A stretch of 64,000 nt of DNA from contig OX621172.1 in NCBI GenBank assembly GCA_951640195.1, positions 372,001 to 436,000 of the forward strand. Direction: 5' to 3'. Source of the stretch: Porpolomopsis calyptriformis (Eukaryota > Basidiomycota > Agaricomycetes > Agaricales > Hygrophoraceae). Both the position numbers and the translations under genes were made by a program. Shown in pieces: positions 1 through 11,876 of this stretch. Under the pieces are notes generated by a model. That model did not search any database. It was given only the letters and a program-made list of their open reading frames with translations, and was not told the origin of the DNA. The stretch's first letter is position 1. Each line of letters opens with the position of its first letter.

Positions 1-234
1 AGCACTCTGAGCAGTAGTTCAAAAGGTATGTTCGAAATTGTGATGAAGGGTGGGACGCGCCTTGTTATTAATCTCCATCTTTCGATGAGGAATTACGTCC
101 TCATCGACGGATTCGACATCGTCTAAAAGGACGCCCTCCTGGTCCAGGTTTGCCTCTTCCCCTTCAACATACTGTCCCCCCTCCTCCTCCTCTGATCCTG
201 ACTCGCTACCACCTTCACTGTTGGAACGGACCAT
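1..234 (-). CDS. EBP2-like rRNA-processing protein, N-terminal exon (partial, runs off the left edge)
   Basis: The first exon reads 234 to about 57 on the minus strand and starts MVRSNSEGG. A Glu/Ser/Asp-rich stretch follows, then DEDVIPHRKMEINNKA. That last block resembles the conserved block of nucleolar Ebp2 proteins (D-x-D-V-x-P-H-x-K-x-x-x-N-N), which act in 27S pre-rRNA processing for the 60S subunit. A GT donor at about 56 and a CTGCTCAG acceptor near position 7 would give a short intron of about 49 bp, with the next exon leaving the window. A CACGTG E-box lies about 15-20 bp upstream of the ATG. The ATG is the first one that keeps the acidic N-terminus. Ebp2 proteins often have a longer basic N-terminus, so an upstream exon is possible. 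Only about 59 residues are visible, so the family call is tentative. Confidence 0.42.
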
Positions 235-479
235 GAAATATAAAGTCACGTGGCTCGGCTTGGCTCGGCTCGGATTACTATATGAATTCCCAATGCCAAG
301 CAGGCTGACAGTACACTGACTCGACACGATCGAGGGTCAGAGTTTACGACCACTCGCAAAATAGCCTTGGCCGAAGATAAGGACGGATCATATCCTTTAC
401 AAATGCTCAAATTGCGCAGCTGGAAGGAACTCCCCGACTTTATCGCGGCCAGTCGACCGAACGACGGACACACGGCCAT

Positions 480-1385
480 GGTCGCGAAATATTTTCGGCT
501 GCTGCGCGTCGTGTCGTGACATCACGAATGCCACGCGACTTTACAAATGATGTAAGTCCTCACGTCGAGAATGTTTCAGTTGATCGGAGACGTAGCCTCA
601 CAAGGCCTCTACCTTTTCAATGCTGGCAGATATCATTGTTTTTTCAATGTTATGGGACAGAAATTGGTTTAGACACGGTGACACTGGTGAATTAAAAGCT
701 GAGATTTTCTCCTTGTGGTCAAGGGTAATCCCAGTCTTTCGACTCCACCAGCATCCAATCCTACGTCACGATTGTCATCTTTTGGCTGGAATCGTATAAA
801 AAGTCAGAAAACACCAACTAAATTTTCAAATATGAGACAAAACCCGCTTAGGTTTCCGATCGGTGTCGTATTTTCCGATTTCGCCTCACTTTTTTTCTGC
901 CTATTAACCTACACCTACACGGTCATCTTGTAGGTCCGTTATTCAGATGTCCACGTCCAGGCCAACTAACAGGCTGCAACGAACGCGAAATACGCGTTCT
1001 CGCAGTTTGCCAAAAGGTAAATGCCACGTGAATCTATCGAACATCAATCTATACCTTGCTTTATCTGTTACCCCCGAATAAACGAACGATTTTGCCACTG
1101 TTAAAATCATTACCATCCCTTTCTTTTTGTCCTCTCATGATGCTCATTTTTAATTTACTCTAGTTTACCCCTCCCCGTCCGGTTCCTCCCAAGGCAGCAC
1201 CGGTCAGTTAGCCTTGCCCTTTTTCTAGCATTTTCTGTTTACTTCCACCAACTTCTACAGATCTTCATGATCATATTTCCTCCTCGCAATCTCGAAGTCC
1301 TAGCGAAGTAGGGCCGAATGTAGGGCGCTCATCTGCCCTCAGCAACACCAAACCTTTCCCCCAAGACGAAACCAGAGAAACGGAT
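480..1385. other. Intergenic / 5' region of the YTH gene
   Basis: No ORF with family resemblance is visible here. The stretch from about 1,080 to 1,260 is pyrimidine-rich on the plus strand, as expected for a fungal promoter or 5' leader of the gene starting at 1,386. A non-coding first exon could lie here but cannot be proved. Confidence 0.5.
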
Positions 1386-4183
1386 ATGCCTGCGTCAGGG
1401 GAAGAGGCCCAATCTTCTCACGGACCCTCTTCCTCTGGTCGACGATCTGGTCCTCGGCCGCTTCAACCATCTGACGCACACCATTATCCAACTCCGTCGT
1501 CACCAATCCCATACGAAGACGTCCATCATGTCATTCCTGGAGGGTTTCAAGGACCTCCACAGTATATGCCCGCCCCCCCATCACCCTATAGCCAGCGCAG
1601 CGCCTACATAGCGTCTACGCAACAGCACCCATCGACGGTTGGACATGCAAACCCCCCTTTGCCATATCCTCATGGATTTGGCAATCCCGGACTCCCTGTC
1701 GTACCCCAAGATGGTAGTATGATGCCTCAACCGATGCACCCCGCCTTCCAACCTATGATGCAAAGCCACGCCCCCGTTTACCACTTCCAGCCGCACTCCC
1801 CAGAGAGTAAATCTTCTCCCCATTCCTCCTTCCCCCCCTCCACAGCTCCCCCTCTTTACGCTCACCCCCGTGTCGACCCCTCTTCACCATCGCATTCTCC
1901 GATTTCGACACAACCTCCTAGCGGATCGCCCAATTCTCCAACCACTTCTTATCCAGGGCCCCATCCATTCCATCCATTAGGATTTCCCCCCACATCACAA
2001 TTCCCATATTCCCCGCACCCTTTTTCTGTCCCTGGTGCAATGTACCAGTCCCAGTATGCACCCGGTGCCTACCCGCAACCATATGTCCGACCCCCGGAGC
2101 AAGAAGGGCAAGCCGGCTGGTGGTATCTTCCTCCATCTGCGCCTTTACCATCCATGCCATACGATGGCAGCCAGCACTCTTATGCCGGACAATATTCTCT
2201 TCCTTTCTCGCCCATGGGCCGCCCCGACAGGGATGCTCCTTATGGTCAATCACCGCCTGGACCGTCATCACCTGGGTCCTCCCCACTGTTTTCAATGTCG
2301 CAACCAGAGCCATTTCCTGGTTCTCCCCCCTTCTCTCCTACAGTCGTTACAACATCGCCATCTTCAGCCCACCGCGATCGCAGTGGTTCCTCTTGTAGCG
2401 AAACCAGTTTCGCCAGTGGTAAGCCCGTTGTTCGTAGGACATACCACCCCAATCCACCATCCCATCGATCCGAGTGGGTCATGTGGGCCGGCAACGTACC
2501 CTCGGATGCGACTCATAATGAGCTTAGGCAATTTTTCAATCAGCCGCCCACATCCGAAGAGTTGCAAAAACCACCAGACGACGCCATCTTTGGCGGTGTC
2601 GTCTCTATATTTCTCATCTCACGCTCGAGTTGTGCGTTCATTAACTTCGAAACCGAGGCCCATTTATATGGCGCCATCAGGCGTTTCAATGGCTATTCAT
2701 TGCGTCCTGATGATCCTCGCTGTCTACCTTTCGTGTGCCGCGTACGTAGGAGGGACGACGACTTGAAGGCTGGGGTGGGTGCACAACGAGGGACAGGCAC
2801 ACACACACAATGGGTCAAAGATCAAAAGGACAAGGGTCGTAAAGTTCACTACCCTGATCCACAAACCACTTCATCACAAAAGTCGCACCTAGAATCCAGT
2901 AGTTCTGGGTCTGGATCTGGGTCTTATGCATCCACTACTTCAAGTATCCTCGTCCGACACTTTCCAAAGCGATATTTCATTCTCAAATCATTGACCCAGG
3001 TGAGTGACACACAAATGAGTTGATGAAAGATCCCAACGTGCCTGTAAACAGTATGACTTGGATCTCAGTGTTCACAAAGGTCTATGGGCAACACAACGGC
3101 ACAACGAGGGCATTCTCGATCAAGCGTTTCGGACAGCGAAGGATGTTTACCTGATCTTTGGTGTCAATAGAAGCGGGGAGTTTTACGGATATGCCAGGTA
3201 TGTTGGCAATTTCTTAGCCGACTGTAGAGAAAACAATGGAAGAAGCATCCTTCTGCAGGATGACAGGTCCGGTAATACAAGGCGAACAAAAAGTACCCTG
3301 GGCCGCGCGATCAACGGAATCGTCGTCATCATCGTCCCCTCTGTCGTTGTCGCCTGTTACTGGACGGATGCGTCTTCTTGGGCAATCAATCCCCGAGGAA
3401 ATTCCAACAACGCCGAATAAAGATAATTCGTCCCCGTTGTCTCGATCAGAACATAAGTCAGTCAACACATCGCCGAGAATTTCTGACACTACGTCATATC
3501 CGAGCGACCTGAGCTTGACAATTCCACTCCAGGACAATCGCCAATTCATGTCCGCACCTGCCGTATTAGGGCCTCCTCGCCACGACATTACGGCAGGGGT
3601 TCCCCCTGCGAAACACACCCTTGACTCTCGCAAAAGAGTTGAGCCCTCGCCCACCACGAGTAAGGCCCCTGACACTGTGGAGAGAATAGTCGGACCAACT
3701 CGAGCTTCCTCTACGCCTATTGATCCGCGCGTTCAAGAAAGTCCCGGTCTGTTTGGAGAGAAAGAACACGAGGTCAACCCGCGAACGCATAGTTTAATAG
3801 AGGAAACGCCCCGATTTGGCGAGGATGCCATGGGTGATACTGTGAAGAGACAAAGCAAGCTCCCAGAGACGGACGACACTCGAGAAGATGCCTGGGGGGA
3901 ACCATTCAAACTTGAATGGCTGTGTACGGAGCGGCTGCCATTCCACCGGACGCGACACCTGAGGAATCCGTGGAATAACGACCGGGAAGTCAAAATATCG
4001 CGGGACGGAACGGAGTTAGAGCCGACGGTTGGACAGAGGTTGATAGAGGAGTGGAGGACTCTCGCTGAAGTAGGTTCTGGTGGGACAGATCCCGGTGGTG
4101 GTACATCTAACTCGTCGCGGGAGGTCCAGGGGCCGACTACTTGGAAATCGGCACCCCTGTCGGCAACTGGCAGTACAAAATGA
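1386..4183 (+). CDS. RRM + YTH domain RNA-binding protein (m6A-reader family), 3 exons
   Basis: Exons 1386-2999, 3052-3197 and 3259-4183 join to 894 residues and end in TGA. The first about 360 residues are Pro/Ser/Tyr-rich low complexity. A divergent RRM follows at about 365-455 (SEWVMWAGNVPSDATHNELR ... SSCAFINFETEAHLYGAIRRFNG). The YTH domain starts at about residue 525 (RYFILKSLTQ, YDLDLSVHKGLWATQRHNEG, DVYLIFGVNRSGEFYGYAR). It is interrupted by a roughly 190-residue Ser/Pro-rich insertion after GYARMTGPVIQGEQ and closes with FKLEWLCTERLPFHRTRHLRNPWNN. YTH domains bind N6-methyladenosine or DSR-type motifs in RNA; the Trp in KGLWAT fits a methyl-A cage position. Both introns fall inside the YTH domain, and the frame is kept only with the splice sites given. 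The start is the first ATG of the long open frame. Confidence 0.88.
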
Positions 4184-4641
4184 TGTCCCGGTGGAGGTCT
4201 AGGAACATCGTATTTCATGACGACCGAAGAAGGTTTTAATGGAAACATCGTTAACGCACCCAACCCAACTCATGCAAGCCGACCTCTGCAATATGATATC
4301 TATTCGGCAATTAATAAAACGTCAGGCACTTGTCATTCACGACACAAGCTCCGTCATTTCCATTTCATTTCCCATTATTAACGGTAATTTTTGGCGCCAA
4401 GGATTCGGTTTCAGCATTTCAAAGCTTTCGTCTGCATAAGGACCTCTACTTAGACGCCAACCTTTGCTACCCGTTATTTGTATGTACGTTGACGGACGTC
4501 TCAATCTTGTAAAAAGCACCAGCCCGACGGCGGGGGTGGAAAAATCATTTTTGAAGTTGCCATTTGGAGAAGAGCTGAAATCGCACGACATTGAACTTCA
4601 AAATCGTTTTCAGGCAGACAACCCAACTCCGTCAGTCTTTG
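4184..4641. other. Intergenic region between YTH and F-box genes
   Basis: About 460 bp with only short unsupported ORFs. It probably holds the 3' UTR of the YTH gene and the promoter of the F-box gene. No clear TATA box or repeat was seen. Confidence 0.5.
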
Positions 4642-6150
4642 ATGTCAGGCATCTTGAAGCTCCCATCAGAGACGGTGGAGGAGGTCTTGCTTTACTCTGC
4701 CCCAAAAGACGTCGCTGCGTTTGCACAGACATGTCGGGTTTTCCGTGCGTTGGTATATCTGGCACCCGACCAACACCTCTGGCGCGTCCTCTACCTCACA
4801 CAACCACTCGACGACCCCAGGCGGTGCGTCTCCCAAAGCGGGCGGCTGGTATCAACACAAGGGCTCGATTGGAAAAAGAATTTGCAGAATATCATCAGGA
4901 CGGGGACGATCGTGGCCAACGTTCCGCTATGCTGTCCCGACGAAAGACTTGGTGTCATCAACACGTTGCTCGACATGGTGCGCAATGTTCCTCCATACCG
5001 CCCGAATGATGTTTCGGAGAACAATACGTCGAAGAATTTGGTTTGGGTTGAAAGAGTTTTGGGAGATGGAACGTTCCTAGATGCCGACTGGCCTGAGTCT
5101 TCCGAGGAAGAGCGTCAATTACGTGCTCGGTTGCACACTTATTTCGGGCTCACGAGACTGGACTCGAAGCGGTCCCGGAGAGTAGAGTCCAGAGCCCATG
5201 TGTACAACCTGCGCAATTATCGGTGGGATAACGACTTCGGGCCCTTCATGATGGACGGCACAGGGAGGGTGAATTGGATACATATTAAAGCATTGCACCA
5301 CGCTGTTTCAATGCAGACGGTGGATGTGAACCGGGCTCAGAACTATTTTGTTGCAAGGTTTCCCATGAGCCTTCTCAATACCCAAGCGGTAATCCCTGAA
5401 GGGACGGACTTGGATGATGAGAGGGATTGGGCGGGCTTGTCTGGCCTATGGCGTTGTTCGTTTTCCTTCTGCGATCATCGTGAACTGCTAGGTTGGCTCC
5501 ATTTTTGCATCCTCTACCATGGAATCTATTTGATTGACGGCTCTTTGCAGCGTACAACGACCTATCTGTAGTGATCATATTCATGATATTGTTCCTTCTG
5601 TCGCTATTTACTCACGCTATGATGGTTTCTAGCTTCCCGATGCCGAGCCGCTAGATTCGTCGATGTTCGAGAACCCAGAGTTTTCTGAAGTGTTTCGCTC
5701 GCTTGACATCGAGATTCGCGTGCTTGAAACGATTCAGGACCCAGATCACCCGTCACGTCCGCGCATTCACTTTGCGGGTACGATGGGAGACCAATCGACC
5801 ATGAATGGTTGGGTTCAGATGACACCGGACGATCAGATACGCTGGCATTTCGTACGTGCTCATCTCCGTCTAAGTCACAGATTTACGCAAACTTGACAGG
5901 TCTCGGGAGAGCAAGGCATGGCGATATGGAGGTTTGTATATTGAATATCTCCGATATTATCAAGCTCACAGACCTCTACTAGTTCTGAGGGAATACAGAT
6001 CGGTGGTGTTCGCTCAGCGTTTGGAGTGTTGGGTTCGTGGACAACAATATTCCACGAAAGAGATGACCCTGTCGGTCAGTATCCTTGCGATTCCGTTGGT
6101 GCACACTAAACCGTTCTGTAGGCCCTTTCTGGCTTCGCAAGATGGAATAG
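4642..6150 (+). CDS. F-box protein, 6 exons
   Basis: Exons 4642-5491, 5551-5567, 5633-5851, 5900-5931, 5983-6074 and 6122-6150 join to 412 residues ending in TAG. The N-terminus (MSGILKLPSETVEEVLLYSA, then FAQTCRVFRALVY) is a classical F-box that would bind Skp1 in an SCF ubiquitin ligase. The rest matches the layout of the large Agaricomycete F-box family: a GLSGLWRCSFSFCDHRELLAYN segment, then IHFAGTMG, IRWHFVSGEQGMAIWSSEG and the C-terminal IQIGGVRSAFGVLGSWTT ... GPFWLRKME. The substrate is unknown. The open frame extends upstream without an ATG, so Met 4642, directly before the F-box, is the natural start. Exon 2 is only 17 bp. The summed length is divisible by three only with these junctions. 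Confidence 0.82.
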
Positions 6151-6289
6151 AGACTGATCTGGTTTACCTTATGATTATTTAGATAGTATTTATTAAGCCT
6201 CGTGCAGGTTCCAGTCATCGTGAGAATTGTTTAGACTTCAACACCCTGCGGTCGCAGTCCTTTCACCTTTTTAGCGCCTTATTGCAACC

Positions 6290-9200
6290 ATGTCTGATGA
6301 ACCTGCCCCATCCAAGCCTAAGCCAGGTTCTTTGCGAGATAGAATCGCAGCATTCGAGAATAAGTCTACATCTTCTCCCAAACCAGGTCCACCTCCTGTT
6401 CCTCGTCCGAAACCAGGAGGATTGACTTGGAAACCCAAACAACCCTCTCCACCAACCTCACCAACCTCACCGGGCCTTACAGGAGACTCTGGCCTCCCCT
6501 CTCCGGATCGGAAATATGTTGGCGGTATGTCTGCATCTGATGCCATGGAGAGCATCGGGAAGGCTGGCAGCTTGAAGGAGCGTATGGCTGCTCTCCAGGG
6601 CAAAGGTGCGTTCGGAGCACCACCACCTCTGTCCCCAAAGCCAGCTGTCGAGAGGCCGAAGTGGAAGCCTCCCCCCATCGTCTCGTCTCCGGCTGAGGAA
6701 GAAGATGAATCGAATGCAACTGCTGCTTCGCCCGTTGTCCCCGCAAAGTCCCCCTTGGGAAGACCTCCTGATTCAAGCGTCGAAGACGAAATGAGTCAGG
6801 ATACGGAAGGGCAGCAGTCTCCTGAGAATGATCCTGAGGAAGAGGAAAGGCAACGACGGGCGGCTATTGCTGCTCGCATGGCCCGACTTGGAGGCGCAAG
6901 GGTCGGAATGGCTCCCCCCATACTTGGTAAAAAGCCTGCAGTCCGTAAGGAAACTGCGCCCAAGGAGGAAATCACATCTACGCCACCTTCCAAAGAAGAA
7001 CCAAGCCCAGCCGTTGATACCGCAGTGATCGAGCGTGACAGTGAGCGTGAGTTTGCCTTGTATATCTCATTACTCTACTGTTTATTCGCGTTTCCCGTCC
7101 GCAGATGCGTCAGCTACCTCACCTCCAGCTGAAGAATCAGAAAGCCAGGACAATGCTCAAATCGCGTCCGGTAAATAATATCGCAATTGTTTCAGCTATG
7201 CTCGACTAACCCGTTTTTTATAGACCGTTCCCCGATGCGGAAAGACTCAGAGTCTGCATCGTTGATGTCTGTAGAATCTGCGTCATCATTAACACAAGGG
7301 TCCCGTACGCCCACGTCCATGCCGGTACCAGCCGTTCCGCGTAGGACTGCCCCTCCTAGGCGAAAACCCGCCAAGTCCTCTTCTCTCCCCCTTGATGCTG
7401 CACCAGATACACTCGAGACTCTCCCCGAGCAGTCGCATGACAAGCCAGAAACTGCCCGAGACTTGCTTGCCGAAGGCGCCAAGGAAAGCGAAGAGGCGAA
7501 GGAGCCCGAACCCGGACTCGTTTCTAAACAAGAAGTGTCAGAAATTCCAGAGGACGACCACTCATCCGAGGAGCCCTCCAATACTGTCGAAGGACAAGTG
7601 CCTCATGTCCCTTATATAGACGAGCCAGCCGTCGTTACTACTTTGGAAATTTCCCTTGAACCAGTTCCTTCAGATGATGAGAAGAGTGATGAAGAATTGC
7701 CACCCGTTGCTGCACACGACCATGCTGAACTTGAATCCGAGTCCCCCCCTAGCCCGGAGATCCCTGTTTCGCCCGAGGTCGAAGAAGCCGCAGTGGAGGA
7801 AGCTGCTCCAGAACCGGAAGAAGAGGATGAAGCGATGCGGCGTCAACGTGTCGCCGAACGAATGGCGAAAATGGGTGCTTTTAATCCTTTCGCCCCTCCT
7901 CCTCAGCGCCAGGCTTCCACATCGTCATCTTCGGAAGTTTTTAAAGATGCTAGTGCCATTTCCGAGGAGCTTGAGAGTCCTTCTGCGCCGCCGCCGCCAC
8001 CAAATATCCAGAGACGCGTCAGTGTCAGGCAATCCATCGATATGACCGTAGCCTCCTCGGATACTGCCCCTGAAATTCCTCCCCCACCCGTTCGAGTCCC
8101 GGATACTCCTGCAAGAGCCACCGAGGATGCAGAGCCATTGGAAGAGAAAGATGGCGTAGAATCTGAAGGGTCCGATTACGGTGGCGAGAAGTCTGAGGAT
8201 GGTAAATATTAGATTTTTTCGCTACGTTCTCCCTTTTCTCTCTCTCCGTGTAAACTCGTGTAACAATTGATTGATTCCGTCTACTCTACTTTAGAGGGAC
8301 ATCAGGACCCTGCTTTCGAACACGCGGGACAAGAGCCCGTCGACGAGACAAGGGAAGGAGAGCCATATAAATCGGAACCACCCGGGGATTACATGACCGC
8401 CGAGGAGGAACAGTTCTCAAAAGGAGAAGACGAAATCCCCCGCATACGCCACGATGAAAACGAGGGTGCGAGCGAAGATGAATCTGAGCCTGCACGGCAC
8501 ATTCCGACCCAAATTCTTAACATCCCTCCTCCGAAACGGCACTCTGTAAACCGCCCTCCTCCACCTTCTAGAGCTCTTCCCTCTGCGAATGAAGAAGATC
8601 GATCAGGAGAATCAGACAGAGAACATGTACCACCTCCGCCCCTTCCTCTGCGAGTGCCCCCGCGTCCACCAGTTGATCCCGAGGAAGATGAGCCAAGACC
8701 CCCTCTACCCCCTCCTCGTCGTGTCTCTGTACCTCTCCCGCCGCCGGTAGAAAGAGTACCCTCGCCCGAAGAAGAGTCTGCAGATGACTTGGGCGATGAA
8801 AGTGAAGAAGAGGAGATCCTGCCCATTCCTCCTCCAGCTAGACCCGCGCTGCCGCCGCCGCCGCCTCGCCTTCGCGAAAGTACATCGGACGACGATGACT
8901 CTGACTCTCCTGCCTCCACCCTTATGCCACCGCGTCCTGCACATCGGCCCCTGCCACGCGGACGAGCGACTGCTGCGGGATCGCCATTGCGACATCCTTC
9001 CCCCCCCATCTCACACGAGGTTTTGGACGAATCCGAAGGAGGTAAGCTTTCACATCGCATACGAGTAACACGTATTAAGGTAGCCTATGAATAGATCCTA
9101 TTGATCCCAGTTTCCATAGTCCTAGTAAGAGGGCGTCACCCACTCCCTCACACGAGATTGACCGACATGTTTCGGATTGGACTCGAGAGCAGGAAGCCAG

Positions 9201-10918
9201 CCCTGAGCTCGCTGAAGACGAGGAACAGAGTCGACGTCGGACCATAGCTGAACGTATGGCCAAGTTAGGGGGGATAAAATTTGGTGCCCCACTTCCTATG
9301 GGCCGACCGCCGCCCCCTATGCCGCGAGCGGAAGAAGGCGTCTCTGACGGACCTAGTCCACCCGAAAGTGAGGCTGTGGAAGAGTCGCAGCAAACTGAAG
9401 AAGAGGAAGAGAAAGCTCGCAAGCAACGGATCGCAGCTAAGATTGCTGGCATGGGGGGAATGAGGTTTGGGATGTTGCCGATGGGCGTTCCGCCTACACA
9501 GCATGTCCCAACACGAGTTAGACGCCAGGAGAGTGATGATTCATCCGAGACTCCCGTCCCTCTTCCACCCCAGCCGCGTGCGGTTCCCCCTCCAAGGCAT
9601 TTGCCTCCTCCTCCACCCGTGATTGCGGAAGACGCCGATTCCGAGCAAGACAGTACCACTTCCGACGATGGGGTTAAGGTTGAGGCAGAAGAGAGTGAGT
9701 TGGAAGAAGTCAGCTATGAGGATGCCGAAGGATTGGAAGAAGTGCCTCCACCTATTCCCACTCGTCCTAACAGAAGGATGCCAAGTTCTCCCAGTTCCAC
9801 CGAGCCACCCCGCAGAATGACACAGCCTCCCCCAGTTCCAAGTGGCCGCCCCCCTGTCCCTACAACACCAACCAGCCGTAGGCCACCCGTGCCGGCAACT
9901 GCACCACGGAAAGTATCAGCAGAGTCCTCGTCCTCCTTCCAGAGTCCTTCAGATCGGACAGCTAACAGACCCCCGTCATTTGTTATGGTTGACGACCCCG
10001 AACCTCTGGAATACTCGGACGCCGTTGTCCTCCCCCCAAAGCCTCCAGGTCGAGTTCCGCCACCTGCTCGTGGTGCACCCCCGCCACCATCCGCTGATAG
10101 TGTCACATTGCAATGGGAGTTACCGCCCATTCCAACGTCGTCACTGGATTTCGGGGGTGACACCGATCTATCACTCTCGACATGGTCAGAGTTAGCCGCT
10201 TCGGAGTCTTCGCTATCGGCCCCACCTCCACCTCCCAAGCCAACCTCGCGGCCTTCAAGTCACATTGCGTCCTCACGCGATTCTGTTCTAAAAGGGCCCT
10301 CGGAGAAATCACAAATGTCCGCCCACGATTTGACGGCGATGTGGGGACGAGTTGGTGTCCAAGTCTGCGAGGCTGCTACGCTTCTGGTGGGGCAGTCGAA
10401 GGTATCCTCCGTCGGGGACGGAACTTATCGTGGTTTCGTGGATGCAGTTTTAAGTCAAGTCCCCAACGCCGTTTTACCATCAGCGCCGTCGTCGTATGGC
10501 TATCTTATTTATGCGCGGGATGGACCGACGGTGCAGACACGTGCATGCGAGATTATGCCGGGGGATATTGTGGTACTCTCTGACGCGAAACTGAAAGGAC
10601 ACAAGGGGATCCAGACGTACCATCAGACTGTGGGCGTCGACGAGGAAGTGGTGGGTATCGTGGGCGATTACGAGCCTAAGAAATCCAAGATTAGGGTGTT
10701 CGAGGCCAATCAGCAGGCTGGACAGCAGGTAAGTCGTGGTTATGCAAATGTGTGTGTGTGTGTGTGATGAAGGTCAATTTTCTAGGCTGTAGAATCTGTG
10801 AGCTATCGCTTGGAAGACCTGAAGAGTGGTACAATCAAGGTTCGTGTCTTGCATGCTGTCATCTGTCCAACTCTCATGATCACCCCAGATATACCGTGTC
10901 TTGGATTTCAATTCATGA
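6290..10918 (+). CDS. BBC1: BBC1/AIM3-family actin-patch protein, 7 exons
   Basis: Exons 6290-7046, 7105-7170, 7224-8201, 8295-9041, 9095-10728, 10786-10839 and 10889-10918 give 1,421 residues. Most of the protein is Pro/Glu/Ser-rich, with many polyproline SH3 or profilin-type sites. The C-terminal about 180 residues (MSAHDLTAMWGRVGVQVCEA ... GTYRGFVDAVLSQV ... PSSYGYLIYARDG ... PGDIVVL ... VGIVGDYEPKK ... YRVLDFNS) look like the cysteine-proteinase-fold domain of yeast Bbc1/Aim3, which regulate actin assembly at endocytic patches. No N-terminal SH3 domain is seen, unlike yeast Bbc1. A recurrent basic-amphipathic motif (SLRDRIAAFE, SLKERMAALQGKGAFG, then four forms of RxRxIAERMAKLGGxxFGxxP) recurs along the chain. 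A (TG)n run lies in intron 5. The start is the first ATG of the frame. The domain assignment is from memory, not a search. Confidence 0.75.
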
Positions 10919-11104
10919 ATGATGGATGATCTTAGCTTGATATGACATTATGTGCATCCATAGTTGCCATGGGGAGTTCCAAGTCTTGCTCAAACCATGG
11001 AATAATAATATGTTCACATGCAAACGAGGGAATGGCAACAGGCTCTATTTGATTAAGGGGGGGGGGCGGTGCGGTGCACTCACGAACAGACAACATCTGA
11101 ACAA

Positions 11105-11782
11105 TCACTTCACCAGGGGTCTTACGCCGATACCATTATCCTTGAGACTGCGGCCGGCGTAATTCTTGACCTGTATTTCGTATTCGGCTGTAAGGGGAAG
11201 CTCGAAACTAGGAAGCGAGATATCTGAGAGGAAAACTTACTGAGGGGTTTGTCGTGTTTGAATTTCTTGGTTGGTTGACTTTCTGCTATTGTAGCAGCTG
11301 GGCTGGTGGGATCATCAGGCGGAGGGCGCTTGCCTCTGTTCTTCTATGGGGCGCTGACGTGAGTTGGATTATGGAGAAAGAGAAAGGATGGAGACTGACA
11401 AATCGAGCTTCAAATTTTCGTTTTCTGCCCGGGAATCAAAACGTCAAGTCAGCATTGGCGTGTCAACCGAGTGAAATGGCTAAGGTGCCATTAAGGTGAC
11501 CTTATCAGGGCATCTTCTCCTTTCTTCTTCTCTTCCTCCTCCTGCAGCATGCCTGTCTCGTCAGAATCACCAAGAACAGAGTGATCATACTCAAGGCAGC
11601 GGCAAGAAACGGACCTTCTTGGTGCGCTGGAAAAGCTCAAGGAAAGAACCGTCATTGGAGAACACATTGACAGGTTTAGCAGATGGTTTGGAATTTGGCT
11701 TGGATGCGGAGGGGGTAGGGGTAGATGCTGGAACAGGAGTATGATATCCGCTAGAGGGCTGAGGTTTGTTGTTGCCGGACAT
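11105..11782 (-). CDS. TRIR/C19orf43-like small nuclear protein, 5 exons
   Basis: Minus-strand exons 11782-11615, 11541-11501, 11424-11400, 11343-11241 and 11187-11105 join to 139 residues. After a Ser/Pro/Thr-rich start (MSGNNKPQPSSGYHTPVPAS) comes NVFSNDGSFLELFQRTKK followed by EEEEKKK. This matches the NLFANDGSFLELFKRKMEEE block I recall from the human telomerase-RNA-interacting RNase TRIR (C19orf43). Exons 3-4 encode KRKFEARFKNRGKRPPPDD, and the last exon ends VKNYAGRSLKDNGIGVRPLVK; the human protein also ends RPLVK. The role in fungi is unknown. RNA binding or splicing association is an inference from the family. No single ORF covers this gene, because exons 2 and 3 are 41 and 25 bp. The ATG at 11782 lies about 95 bp from the divergent RhoGAP start, so the two genes may share a promoter. 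Confidence 0.72.
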
Positions 11783-11876
11783 ATTTTATCCTTCCTGCTG
11801 ATGGGAGCCAGCTTACCTTTCTTGAATATCATCCACGTGCCAGACACCGCGCCGACACAGCTCATCGCGCCCAACG

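Noticed and set aside
2035..2766. 243-codon plus-strand ORF in another frame of the YTH gene
   Set aside because: Low-complexity shadow; the RRM and YTH domains are in the other frame.
8389..9060. Minus-strand Gly/Arg/Ser-rich ORF across the BBC1-like gene
   Set aside because: Mirror of Pro/Glu-rich codons; no domain, no splice pattern.
10729..10785. (TG)n run as a possible regulatory Z-DNA element
   Set aside because: It is a short run of about eight TG units inside an intron; nothing further supports a function.
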